This document shows positions 10,065 through 18,615 of a stretch of 64,000 nt of DNA, one piece after another. Position 1 is the first letter of the stretch. Every line of letters begins with the position of its first letter. A model generated the notes under the pieces. That model was given only the letters and a program-made list of their open reading frames with translations. It was not told where the DNA came from and did not search any database. This DNA is from Aliarcobacter lanthieri (lineage in GTDB: Bacteria > Campylobacterota > Campylobacteria > Campylobacterales > Arcobacteraceae), in assembly GCF_013201625.1 (NCBI RefSeq), contig NZ_CP053839.1, positions 1,984,001-2,048,000 on the forward strand. The letters run 5' to 3'. The position numbers were made by a program, and so were the translations under genes.

Positions 10065-12419
10065 TTAATCTCTATTACAAATAGTTTTATAAGTACAATA
10101 CTCACAATTTATTTTATCTTCGGTTTTACAGAAATTTATAATCTCTTTACTTTGTTCTTTTAGACTATCAAAAATAGTTTTTAAAAGTTCTAATTTTTGC
10201 TCTAGGACAACTTCTTCTTTTAAAGAGTTTTCAAATAAATCACAATAGAATGCTCTAATATTTGATACTTTATATAAATCTTTTATAGCTAAAAAATAAA
10301 ACTCTAACTGAAAATCACAAGATTTTTCATAAGTATTTATAGTATCGATTTTTAAGTTCCTTGAAGTCTTATAATCTATTAATTCATAAGTATCTCCAAA
10401 TTTATCAACTCTATCTATCACTCCAGTTATTTTAAAATCATTAAAGTTTGTATTAAATTTTTTCTCTATTTCTATAATTTCGCGATTTTTCAATCTCTCT
10501 TTATCAAATTTTATAAAAGCTTCAATTTTTTGCTTATAAACTTCTAAATCAAGTATTAAAAATGGATTATCACTTTTATATTTTAAAAATAATTCATCAA
10601 TATTTTTTAAATCTCTTTGTGAATTTTTATAGAACTCTTCCAAAATCTTATGAATAATATTACCTAATTCAAATGGTTTTGGTAATCTTGATATAGTATG
10701 TTCTTTTAATTTTAGTATATATTTTAAATACCATCTTCTTTTACACTCTAAAAAAGTTTTTAAACTACTTGCAGACCAAACTTGTTTTGTTAAATCTATA
10801 TATAACAATATCTCTTGTTCACTATATTCTAATTTTTTACTTTTATATAAAATATCTTTATATACTTCATCGCTTATTGAAATTTTAATATCTGTAAATA
10901 ATTCATAAGCAAACTTTGATATCTCATCTTCATTTGAATTAACGTATGATATATAAAGATTTTTAGTGTTATCTATCAATCTTTTATAATAATATTTTTG
11001 TAAATTCTCTCTATCATTTTTTGTTGGCAAATTTGCCAAATATTTTACTTTAGTAGATAAGAACTTATCTTTTATAGATATTTTTGGAATATATGAGTTG
11101 TTAAAATCACAAATTATAACTGCATCAAAGTTTATTGCTCTTGTTTCAAGTAAACCCATAACTGTAATTTTACCAGCATGAGCATCATCTAATTTTATTT
11201 CATCTAATTTTTGTAAAAAGATTTTATAAGCATCTTTAAGACGTAAATTATTGTGATTTGTAAAAAATATGATATTTAACCTATATATTAACTCATCAAA
11301 CTTTTCCAATAGTTCCTTATTTTCTTCATCTTTTTTTATAAATTCACAAATCTTTCCAAAAACTTCTTTTGAGGTATGTTTATCCCAAATTGATTTTATA
11401 TTTTCATCTACATATTTTTTATCTATATCAAAATATTTTAAAGCCTCAATAGTTTCAATTTCATTAGAGTTTATATATAAAAATATACTATTTGCTCTTT
11501 GATATAGTATTTGATTTTGTATATTTTTGCCCATAGCAAAGTTAAAATATTCTTCACTATCATTTAGTTCCAAAATTTGTGCAAAACTTTCATTTGGTAA
11601 AACGACAGCTATATTTTGTGGATTTATACCTTTATTTATCAAATTTACAATACTTGATTTTATATATGCAACTTGATTAAATCTAGTAGAAAATCCTTTT
11701 ATTTCAAATATTTCTAATTTCTTCTGTGAAATAACTTCTTCTAGTATTTCAAAAGATGATAAATTTATCAAATATTCAAAATCTACTTTAAAATCATAAT
11801 TAAAACCTTTAAAAAGTTCTATCGATTTTCTATTATATAAATTTGAATAAAATTTTATAAAAACTTTTGTTTCCTTTGATATTTTTTTAATTATGTCATA
11901 TTCTTGTTTTGTAAAATAACCTTCATAAACTATTATAATTTCATCAAATCTTTTTATAAAATTTTCATTTATGGTATAAAATTTATCTAAATTTACTCTA
12001 TCAACATATAAATTCTGTTCCAAAATTTCTAAATATTTTTTATAAATTTGATTTAATATTTCTAAATGTTCACTATAAAATTCATATGTATCAGCTATTT
12101 GCAAATTTATTATTTCAATTTTCTCACTACTTAATTCCAAAAAAAATCTATATATGTACTCACTTTGTTTTAAAAATTTAACAAAACTATTTGATATCCC
12201 CAATTTTTTTATATCAATATTTTTTATAGCTTCATGTAAAAAAATAACTCTTTGTTCATCTTGAGTATATCTATAACCATTTAAAGATATAGATTTTTTT
12301 AAAAATTCATCAATTGTTAATGTTGAAGGGAGAAGAGTATCTTTTGATTTAAAATCAAAAAGATACTCTTTTATAGCTCTTGAAGTAGGAAATACAAAAA
12401 GAGACTTTTTATTTAGCAT
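10065..12419 (-). CDS. addB: AddB-like helicase/nuclease subunit
   Basis: Probable AddB subunit of the AddAB double-strand-break repair complex. The C-terminal RecB-type nuclease domain is clear: SASSLKTFLECKRRWYLKY, LGNIIHKILEEF, ITGVIDRVDK and YELIDYKTS (catalytic D and K). It is bracketed by cysteines at about 559, 772, 775 and 781, the 4Fe-4S cluster pattern of AddB. The N-terminal part looks like an inactivated helicase: it opens FVFPTSRAIKEYLF without a Walker A lysine loop. It overlaps the FixH-like gene by 11 bases. The addA partner gene is not adjacent, unlike in Campylobacter. Confidence 0.86.
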   Translation of the reverse strand: MLNKKSLFVFPTSRAIKEYLFDFKSKDTLLPSTLTIDEFLKKSISLNGYRYTQDEQRVIFLHEAIKNIDIKKLGISNSFVKFLKQSEYIYRFFLELSSEKIEIINLQIADTYEFYSEHLEILNQIYKKYLEILEQNLYVDRVNLDKFYTINENFIKRFDEIIIVYEGYFTKQEYDIIKKISKETKVFIKFYSNLYNRKSIELFKGFNYDFKVDFEYLINLSSFEILEEVISQKKLEIFEIKGFSTRFNQVAYIKSSIVNLINKGINPQNIAVVLPNESFAQILELNDSEEYFNFAMGKNIQNQILYQRANSIFLYINSNEIETIEALKYFDIDKKYVDENIKSIWDKHTSKEVFGKICEFIKKDEENKELLEKFDELIYRLNIIFFTNHNNLRLKDAYKIFLQKLDEIKLDDAHAGKITVMGLLETRAINFDAVIICDFNNSYIPKISIKDKFLSTKVKYLANLPTKNDRENLQKYYYKRLIDNTKNLYISYVNSNEDEISKFAYELFTDIKISISDEVYKDILYKSKKLEYSEQEILLYIDLTKQVWSASSLKTFLECKRRWYLKYILKLKEHTISRLPKPFELGNIIHKILEEFYKNSQRDLKNIDELFLKYKSDNPFLILDLEVYKQKIEAFIKFDKERLKNREIIEIEKKFNTNFNDFKITGVIDRVDKFGDTYELIDYKTSRNLKIDTINTYEKSCDFQLEFYFLAIKDLYKVSNIRAFYCDLFENSLKEEVVLEQKLELLKTIFDSLKEQSKEIINFCKTEDKINCEYCTYKTICNRD

Positions 12420-12969
12420 TTGTCTTTATAAAGATATAAGCAATACTATCATTTACTTTGAAACTACCTGTTATATTCCAGTTTGTTTCTTCATTTACTT
12501 CAAATATTGAGATATATTCACCATCTGTATTTTCAAAATTATTAGTTTTAAAAACTATATCATGATCATTAGTCATTGTTTTTGTAATAACTAAGTCTAT
12601 ATCAAGGTTTTGTTTTTCATTGCTATCTTTTGAAGTAATAAAAACTTTTAAAGTGTTATTACCTAATTTTAATGTATCTCTATGTCCTGAATATTTTTCA
12701 ATAACTCTTTGTCCATATTTAATATCTTCTGTTGTAAGACCAAACTCTCTATCATTTAAAACAAAAGATAGATTGTATTTTGATAAAAACTCTATATTAG
12801 CTTCCATTATTTTATTATAATTTTCATCTACGTCTTGGTATTTTAATAAAAAACTTCTATCTTCAATAACAGGAACCGTTATAGCACTTCTTATAGTCCA
12901 AATTATCATTATTAATGTAAATCCAAAAATTCCTATAAAAAATAAAGGCCAATAATTTCTTTTTCTCAT
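12409..12969 (-). CDS. FixH-like membrane protein of the cco operon
   Basis: A 186-aa protein with one N-terminal membrane segment (YWPLFFIGIFGFTLIMIIWTI) followed by a soluble, mostly beta-type domain outside the membrane. The WP pair before the membrane segment and the position downstream of ccoNOQP fit FixH/CcoG-operon proteins, which assist cbb3 oxidase assembly and copper handling in other bacteria. No cysteine or histidine metal motif is visible. It overlaps addB by 11 bases and follows the TPM-like gene by one base. Assignment depends mainly on context and topology. Confidence 0.6.
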   Translation of the reverse strand: MRKRNYWPLFFIGIFGFTLIMIIWTIRSAITVPVIEDRSFLLKYQDVDENYNKIMEANIEFLSKYNLSFVLNDREFGLTTEDIKYGQRVIEKYSGHRDTLKLGNNTLKVFITSKDSNEKQNLDIDLVITKTMTNDHDIVFKTNNFENTDGEYISIFEVNEETNWNITGSFKVNDSIAYIFIKTNAK

Positions 12970-12970
12970 A

Positions 12971-13600
12971 TTATTTTCTCTTTCTTAATACTGCATAAGT
13001 ATATGCTAAAAGTCCACTAATGATTAAAAAATACATAAATACTCTCCAAATTGTACTAGATATTTTTCCTTGACTTCCAATACTACTTTCAAGTTTTACA
13101 TTTTGTTCTTCAGCTAGTGTATCAGCGATTGCGGCATAACCATTTAAAGTTGCAGCACTTACTTTTGCATAAAGTGTATTTTTATCTTTTGATGCAAGTA
13201 ATGGTACTACATATCCATTTAAAATATCATTCTTATCAATTATATTTTTTAGACTCTCACTAAAACTTAAATTTACCATATTTTCTTCAACATAAATTGT
13301 TAGTAATACATAAGGATTTTGTAAATCCTTTATAAGCCCGCTCTCATGTAATTTTACTTCTTCAATTTTATCTTTTGTTTTAGTATCTTGTTCTAAACCT
13401 AAATTAGATTTTGCATAAACATATATATTAATACCTAGCTTAGATTTAACTTCCGATCCCATTTGGCTAATTTTATCTTTCGCTCTATCATCAATTAAAC
13501 CATCATCATTTAAAATATAAGTTTGTGCAAAGCTGTTTGTATATAAAAAAAGTAGAAGTGAAAAAATCACCCCTACTTTTATAAATTTTAAATTTTTCAT
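12971..13600 (-). CDS. TPM-domain-like secreted, C-terminally anchored protein
   Basis: A 209-aa protein with a signal peptide (residues about 7-25, ending SFAQ), a central domain beginning YILNDDGLIDDRAKDKISQMG, and a C-terminal membrane helix (VFMYFLIISGLLAYTYAVL) ending in RKRK. The opening of the central domain and the LGINIYVYAKS strand resemble TPM (YgcG-type) domains. The start codon touches the stop codon of the 30-aa ORF. Its position in the cbb3 operon suggests a role in oxidase assembly or envelope quality control; that is inference only. Confidence 0.6.
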   Translation of the reverse strand: MKNLKFIKVGVIFSLLLFLYTNSFAQTYILNDDGLIDDRAKDKISQMGSEVKSKLGINIYVYAKSNLGLEQDTKTKDKIEEVKLHESGLIKDLQNPYVLLTIYVEENMVNLSFSESLKNIIDKNDILNGYVVPLLASKDKNTLYAKVSAATLNGYAAIADTLAEEQNVKLESSIGSQGKISSTIWRVFMYFLIISGLLAYTYAVLRKRK

Positions 13601-13693
13601 TTAACCAACATATACTCTTGCTGCATCAAAGTATGCATAGTATGCAGTTATAACAGCAGAAATTAAAAGTAAAATACCAATAATTTTTTCCAT
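13601..13693 (-). CDS. Small membrane peptide (30 aa) in the cbb3 operon
   Basis: An ATG-started ORF encoding MEKIIGILLLISAVITAYYA followed by YFDAARVYVG. AAGGAG lies about 6 bases before the ATG. Its start is 3 bases after the DUF4006 stop, and its stop is immediately followed by the ATG of the TPM-like gene, so the spacing leaves no gap unexplained. About 20 residues form one membrane helix. Oxidases of this superfamily often carry tiny single-helix subunits, and this could be one, or an assembly peptide. I do not recognise the sequence. Confidence 0.7.
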   Translation of the reverse strand: MEKIIGILLLISAVITAYYAYFDAARVYVG

Positions 13694-13696
13694 ACC

Positions 13697-13945
13697 TTAC
13701 TCCTTATTTTCAGAACCAATTAATTGGTAATGTTTATGATTTTCAGGGCTATTAGCTTTTAATCCATGTAAATCTTGATTAATAGTATAAATATTTGTAG
13801 CCTCTCGTTGTTGAACTAAAACAGCATTTGTAACTAAAGTTGCAAGAATTGTAAGTAGTAAAACAACTGCTATCAGCATACCTGTAACCCCATTTAACTT
13901 AAAGATTCCTCTTTCGTTTTCATTCATTTGTGTATTATTTGCCAT
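13697..13945 (-). CDS. DUF4006 family small membrane protein
   Basis: An 82-aa protein with one membrane helix (residues about 20-45, GMLIAVVLLLTILATLVTNAVLV) between short polar ends. The opening ERGIFKLNGVTG and the position after ccoP match DUF4006 proteins found next to ccoP in Campylobacterota, as I remember them. Its start overlaps the ccoP stop by one base. Function is unknown; association with the cbb3 oxidase is inferred from the fixed location. Confidence 0.72.
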   Translation of the reverse strand: MANNTQMNENERGIFKLNGVTGMLIAVVLLLTILATLVTNAVLVQQREATNIYTINQDLHGLKANSPENHKHYQLIGSENKE

Positions 13946-14838
13946 TACTTATCTCCTAAACTTCTGATATATGAAGCTAAAGCTTTTTCTTGAGTTTCAT
14001 TTAATCTCTCATTAAAGCTTGGCATTTGACCTAAAAGTCCTTTTTTACCTTCTTTTAATACTGCAAAAACAATTGAATCGTCATAATCTTTAATATTTGG
14101 ACCTACAAAAGGCATACCTTCACCATTTTCACCATGACAAGCTGCACAAGTTGCATAAGCTGCTGGTTGTTCACCTTTAAATCCACTTGCAACATATGTA
14201 GCTACTACATCAATATCAGCATCCTCTGTTAACATCATTGGAGGCATCCCAGCAGGGAAAGATTGAGTTAAATGATTTGAACCATTTTTAATTGTATAAA
14301 CAACTTGTTCTTTAGTCATTCTATGAGTTAAATTTTGAGCTTTACCTTCAATTCCTTCAGCATCAACACCATGACAAGGAGCACATTGAACTAAGAAAAT
14401 AGATTGTCCCATAGCATTTAATGTTGATTCATTAGCATTAACCCATTTTTGTTCAAATTTAGTGTTATATTCATTTGTCTCTTCATTCCATTGTCCAATT
14501 TGAGAAAACCCATTAACTGGATAACCGATTGTTAGATACCAAAACATCCAAAGAATTGCTCCAATAAATGCTAAGGCCCAACCAGTTGGAACAGGGTTTT
14601 TATATTCACCAATACCATCCCAATTTTCATTAGCAAGTTCCCCACTTGCTGTATCATTTTTAATTTGATTAACATATTTTAAAACAACAAATGTACTAAT
14701 CGTAATAATTGCTGCTGCACCTAAAAATGTTAATGCATTAATATAATCATCACTAATAAAAGCATCACCTGCAAAAAAGTAAGTTCCTGCCATTAATGCG
14801 ATGATAAGAATTATTCCACCTATTACCATAGATTTCAT
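13945..14838 (-). CDS. ccoP: cbb3 cytochrome oxidase diheme subunit III
   Basis: Membrane-anchored diheme cytochrome c that passes electrons to CcoO and CcoN. It has two hydrophobic segments in the first 55 residues and another near 87-105 (GWALAFIGAILWMFWYL). Heme motifs are C152-x-x-C155-H156 and C231-x-x-C234-H235. Distal methionine candidates lie in SFPAGMPPM and GLLGQMPSF. Length (297 aa) is usual for the family. The two-base gap after ccoQ and the one-base overlap with DUF4006 place it in the middle of the operon. Confidence 0.96.
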   Translation of the reverse strand: MKSMVIGGIILIIALMAGTYFFAGDAFISDDYINALTFLGAAAIITISTFVVLKYVNQIKNDTASGELANENWDGIGEYKNPVPTGWALAFIGAILWMFWYLTIGYPVNGFSQIGQWNEETNEYNTKFEQKWVNANESTLNAMGQSIFLVQCAPCHGVDAEGIEGKAQNLTHRMTKEQVVYTIKNGSNHLTQSFPAGMPPMMLTEDADIDVVATYVASGFKGEQPAAYATCAACHGENGEGMPFVGPNIKDYDDSIVFAVLKEGKKGLLGQMPSFNERLNETQEKALASYIRSLGDK

Positions 14839-14839
14839 C

Positions 14840-15064
14840 TTATTTCTCCTTATTTCCTATATCTTTTTCTCTTTTTATCTCTTCAAGAGGAGCTGAAACA
14901 CTTGAATCATCATGTACAAGCTTTGAGTATTTTTCAAAATCTCTTTCTCCTCTTTTGTCTCTTCTATAAATAGAAAAAGCATATGAATAAAATAGAATGA
15001 ATACAACCAAAACTAAAAAGAATTTAGTATAACCTTGTACTGTTAAAAGTGTTTCGTAATCCAT
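14840..15064 (-). CDS. ccoQ: cbb3 oxidase small subunit CcoQ
   Basis: A 74-aa protein with one membrane helix (FFLVLVVFILFYSYAFSIY) and a charged C-terminal tail. CcoQ stabilises the core oxidase complex in other bacteria. Identity comes from size, topology and position between ccoO and ccoP; the sequence itself is poorly conserved in this family. Confidence 0.88.
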   Translation of the reverse strand: MDYETLLTVQGYTKFFLVLVVFILFYSYAFSIYRRDKRGERDFEKYSKLVHDDSSVSAPLEEIKREKDIGNKEK

Positions 15065-15073
15065 AACTAACCT

Positions 15074-15739
15074 CTATTTTAAAGAATTTAAATATGCAAT
15101 TAATGCAACTATTTCAGGAACTTCACCATTTTCAACAGCTTGTTTAACACTCTCATTTTTCATATTAGCTGCAATAAGTTTAGCTTCTTCTAAAGCTGCT
15201 GCTTTTGCATCTTCCCAAGTACCAAGTTTTGGCATATCTTCTTGATCATAAGGAGTATTAAATACTGCTTTTACTGTTACTGCTTCTGCATAAGCTGTTT
15301 CAATATCAGCTTTATTTGTAAATTGGTGTTTGTATGCTGGCATAATACTACCAGGAACAACTGCTTTTGGATCCCACATATGGTTTTCATGCCAATCTGT
15401 AGTTCTATAATTTCCAACTCTTAACAAGTCTGGTCCAGTTCTTTTTGAACCCCATAAAAATGGTCTATCATAAGCATACTCACCAGATAATGAATACATA
15501 CCATATCTATCAGTTTCTGATTTAAATGGTCTAACTAATTGTGAGTGACAAGCATTACATGAATCTTTAATATAAACATGTCTTCCTGCTAACTCTAAAA
15601 TACTATAAGGCTTTGTACCAACTGTTGGTCTTGATTGTTTTGCAAAGTCTGGAATTACTTCAATAATCCCTGCAAATGCAACGAATATAAATACTAGTAC
15701 CGCAAAGAAAAACGGTCTTTGTTCAAACCAATGAAACAT
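15074..15739 (-). CDS. ccoO: cbb3 cytochrome oxidase monoheme subunit II
   Basis: Monoheme cytochrome c subunit anchored by an N-terminal helix (FFFAVLVFIFVAFAGIIEVIP). The heme motif is C61-x-x-C64-H65 in DSCNACHSQLVRPF, followed by the family segments RYGMYSLSGEYAYDRPFLWGSKRTGPDL and GSIMPAYKH (distal Met). Length 221 aa is normal. It follows ccoN by 14 bases. Confidence 0.97.
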   Translation of the reverse strand: MFHWFEQRPFFFAVLVFIFVAFAGIIEVIPDFAKQSRPTVGTKPYSILELAGRHVYIKDSCNACHSQLVRPFKSETDRYGMYSLSGEYAYDRPFLWGSKRTGPDLLRVGNYRTTDWHENHMWDPKAVVPGSIMPAYKHQFTNKADIETAYAEAVTVKAVFNTPYDQEDMPKLGTWEDAKAAALEEAKLIAANMKNESVKQAVENGEVPEIVALIAYLNSLK

Positions 15740-15753
15740 AATCTCTCCTTTTC

Positions 15754-17223
15754 TTAAGCAGCTACTGGAGTTGCATTTACTGGTTCTTTATCAAGAACTC
15801 TTCCACATCTAATTGTTTTGTAAATGTTATAAGTAAATATAAAGAATCCTATTAGGTATAATAAACCACCAACTGCTCTAATTGTATAGTATGGATGTAA
15901 TACAGTAACTGTATCAATAAATGAATAAACTAATGAACCATACTCGTCATAAGCTCTCCACATCATACCTTGAGTAATACCTGCAATCCACATAGATGTA
16001 AAGTATAAAACAATTCCAACCGTTTGTAACCAGAATTGAGTTTCCATTAAAGATTTAGAGTATAACTCTCTTTTGAACATTCTTGGAACCATATGGAATA
16101 AAGCTGCCATAACCATAAATACAACCCATCCTAAAACTCCATCATGAACGTGTCCTGGAATCCAATCTGTAAAGTGTGCAATCGCATTAACAGATTTAAT
16201 AGATTGAATTGGTCCTTCAATTGTAGATAACATATAGAATGTTGAAGCTAAAACCATAAATTTAATTAAAGTATTTGTTTGTAACTGATTCCACTCACCT
16301 TTCATAGTTAAAAGCATATTAATTGCAGATCCCCATGATGGTAAAATAAGAACAACAGACATAACAGAACCCATAGTTTGCATCCAATCTGGAACAGTTG
16401 AATAAATCAAGTGGTGTCCACCAGCCCATAAGTAAACAAATAATAATCCCCAGAATGCTAAGATTGATAATTTATAAGAATAAACATTTTGTCCAGATTC
16501 TTTTGGTAAGAAATAGTAAATTAATGCAATAATTGGAGCAGTAAATACGAATGCAACAGCATTGTGTCCATACCACCATTGAACTAAAGCATCATTAGTA
16601 CCTGAATACATAGAAACAGAGTGTAGCCATGAACCATAACCAGAAACTAAATATGTTGGAACTGCCATGTTATTAAATAAATATAGCATAGCAATAGCAA
16701 TAAATGTAGCAATAAAATACCAAATAGAGATATATAATGTTCTTTCTCTTCTGATTCCGATTATTCCAAAAATAGAAATACCCCATAAAACCCAGAAAAC
16801 AACAACTAAAATGTCTAATGGCCACTCTAGCTCAGCATATTCTTTCGAAGTTGTAAATCCCATAAATAGTGTAACAACAGCTAAAAGAATTGTAATGAAA
16901 TATATCCAAAAGTGTATTTTAGCAATTGCCATTAAAAAAGGTGACTCTTTTAATGAAACTTTTAAAACTCTTTGTGATATATAATACCATCCAGCAAAAA
17001 CTCCACTTAGTGTAAATCCAAACGCAACACCATTTGTGTGTAGCGGTCTTAATCTACTAAATGTACCATATTCTCCTGCTAAATAATTTAGCTCTGGAAA
17101 AGCCAATTGAAAAGCAAGCACAACACCAATTGTCATACCAATGATACCGAACAATATTGTTGCAAATGTAAAACACTTAGCAACTGAGTAGTCATACTCA
17201 ATTTGTGCACCGTTTTGCATCAA
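15754..17223 (-). CDS. ccoN: cbb3 cytochrome oxidase catalytic subunit I
   Basis: The heme-copper catalytic subunit that reduces O2 at low oxygen tension. It has about twelve membrane helices. Histidine-bearing family segments are seen: RPLHTNGVAFGF (low-spin heme), WWYGHNAVAFVFTAPI (CuB His and cross-linked Tyr region), GGHHLIYS (CuB pair), and IPGHVHDGVLGW (heme ligands). Length 489 aa. It is the first gene of the operon; an AGGAGGAAATTG ribosome site precedes the ATG. The leader between smpB and ccoN (17224-17378) is the likely promoter region. Confidence 0.97.
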   Translation of the reverse strand: MMQNGAQIEYDYSVAKCFTFATILFGIIGMTIGVVLAFQLAFPELNYLAGEYGTFSRLRPLHTNGVAFGFTLSGVFAGWYYISQRVLKVSLKESPFLMAIAKIHFWIYFITILLAVVTLFMGFTTSKEYAELEWPLDILVVVFWVLWGISIFGIIGIRRERTLYISIWYFIATFIAIAMLYLFNNMAVPTYLVSGYGSWLHSVSMYSGTNDALVQWWYGHNAVAFVFTAPIIALIYYFLPKESGQNVYSYKLSILAFWGLLFVYLWAGGHHLIYSTVPDWMQTMGSVMSVVLILPSWGSAINMLLTMKGEWNQLQTNTLIKFMVLASTFYMLSTIEGPIQSIKSVNAIAHFTDWIPGHVHDGVLGWVVFMVMAALFHMVPRMFKRELYSKSLMETQFWLQTVGIVLYFTSMWIAGITQGMMWRAYDEYGSLVYSFIDTVTVLHPYYTIRAVGGLLYLIGFFIFTYNIYKTIRCGRVLDKEPVNATPVAA

Positions 17224-17378
17224 TTTCCTCCTACAAAATTTATATACAAGTCACAAAATGTCACTCATTAGCTAAAATAATAGCCAAGAAAAACTTAAAC
17301 TAAACAAAAAAATTAACAATTAATTAACGATTATTTACTGTTTTGAGCATATTTTTTAAAAAAAAATTAAGATAAAAA
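17224..17378 (-). promoter_or_regulatory. Leader and promoter region of the cco operon
   Basis: A 155-base AT-rich gap upstream of ccoN. It holds a GCTA-N6-TAGC palindrome at 17271-17284, two GTCAC copies 10 bases apart at 17250-17264, and a TTAATTAA-centred stretch near 17310-17330. No FNR box (TTGAT-N4-ATCAA) was found by eye. No single promoter is convincing. Confidence 0.35.
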
Positions 17379-17861
17379 TTATCCTAATTTATAATTTTTT
17401 AGAGCAATCTGAGTATCTCTTTTCATACTTTTTTCTTTTAAATCTTCTCTTTTATCATATAGCTTTTTACCTTGAGCGTTAGCTACTTCAACTTTTATCA
17501 TATTTTTATTATTAAAATATAATTTTGTACATATTAAAGTTATCCCATCTTTAGTAACTTTTTCATACATTTTATTTATTTGTTTAGTATGAAGCAATAA
17601 CTTTCTTGCTCTTCTTTCATCAGGTCTATAAGTACTATGAGTTGTACTTAAATGTGAAATATGTGCATTTAATAAAAAAACTTCACCTTTGATTATTCTT
17701 ACAAAGCTATCTTTTAAATTTACTCTTCCTTCTCTTATAGCTTTTACTTCACTACCTTCAAGAACTATTCCAGCTTCTAAACTATCTAAAATAGTAAAAT
17801 CATGAAATGCTTTTTTATTCCTAAATACTAAATTTTTTTTTGTATCTTTTTTATTTGCCAT
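17379..17861 (-). CDS. smpB: tmRNA-binding protein SmpB
   Basis: Partner of tmRNA in rescuing stalled ribosomes. Family motifs include [44 protein letters not shown] and [10 protein letters not shown], with a basic C-terminal tail. Length 160 aa. Its start overlaps the ispE stop by 11 bases. It ends the pcrA-truB-ispE-smpB run. The tmRNA gene itself is not in the window. Confidence 0.97.
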   Translation of the reverse strand: MANKKDTKKNLVFRNKKAFHDFTILDSLEAGIVLEGSEVKAIREGRVNLKDSFVRIIKGEVFLLNAHISHLSTTHSTYRPDERRARKLLLHTKQINKMYEKVTKDGITLICTKLYFNNKNMIKVEVANAQGKKLYDKREDLKEKSMKRDTQIALKNYKLG

Positions 17862-18615
17862 TGTTTATCCTAAAAAATGAACTTCCACTTCCACTAAAAA
17901 ACCAACCTTTATTTGCAAAATTTTCTAAGCTTGGATATATACTTTTAGCTGGTTCATATAAATCATTCGCACTTTTTATATCAAAATTGCTTAAAATATC
18001 TTTTGATGATTGTAAGAATAATTTTTTACTATCTTCATAACTAATCTCTTTATAAAAACTTTCTCTAAATATTTTAAATATTTCTCCTGTATTACACTCT
18101 ATTTTAGGAGTAAAAATTTCAATATCTAGTATATCTTCATCAAATTTTTCTACAATCTCACCAATTCCACTAACATTTGCACTATCATAATCATATATAA
18201 AAAAAGGAACATCAGCTCCAATTTTTTCTCCTATTTTTGATAAATTATCTTTATTTAAACCTAAATTACAATAGTTATTTACCATATTTAAAAAAACTGC
18301 TGCATTTGAACTTCCACCACCAAGACCTGCAAACTCTGGAATATTTTTCTCTATTTTCACAATATGATTTTTAAAAAACTCTTCAACGCCATTAAATCTT
18401 TTAATCTCTAAATATGCTTTATAAATTGTGTTTTTCTCTAAAGTACAAGAAAAATTACCAATTACTGTAAAACTATCAACTTTCGATTTTTCAAAAATTA
18501 TAGTGTCATACAAATTATAAACTTTTACAAACCGTGAAACTAGTTCATGATAATTCCCTCTTAAACCAGCAATTTTTAAAAAAATATTTACTTTAGCATA
18601 AGATTTTTCAATCAA
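17851..18615 (-). CDS. ispE: 4-diphosphocytidyl-2-C-methyl-D-erythritol kinase
   Basis: GHMP kinase of the MEP isoprenoid pathway. The N-terminus [11 protein letters not shown] and the ATP loop [19 protein letters not shown] are diagnostic, and [11 protein letters not shown] follows. The C-terminal GSGSSFF loop is present. At 254 aa it is a little shorter than the E. coli enzyme. It overlaps truB by 8 bases and smpB by 11. Campylobacter has csrA between truB and ispE, as I recall; there is no room for it here. Confidence 0.95.
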   Translation of the reverse strand: MIEKSYAKVNIFLKIAGLRGNYHELVSRFVKVYNLYDTIIFEKSKVDSFTVIGNFSCTLEKNTIYKAYLEIKRFNGVEEFFKNHIVKIEKNIPEFAGLGGGSSNAAVFLNMVNNYCNLGLNKDNLSKIGEKIGADVPFFIYDYDSANVSGIGEIVEKFDEDILDIEIFTPKIECNTGEIFKIFRESFYKEISYEDSKKLFLQSSKDILSNFDIKSANDLYEPAKSIYPSLENFANKGWFFSGSGSSFFRINNGK

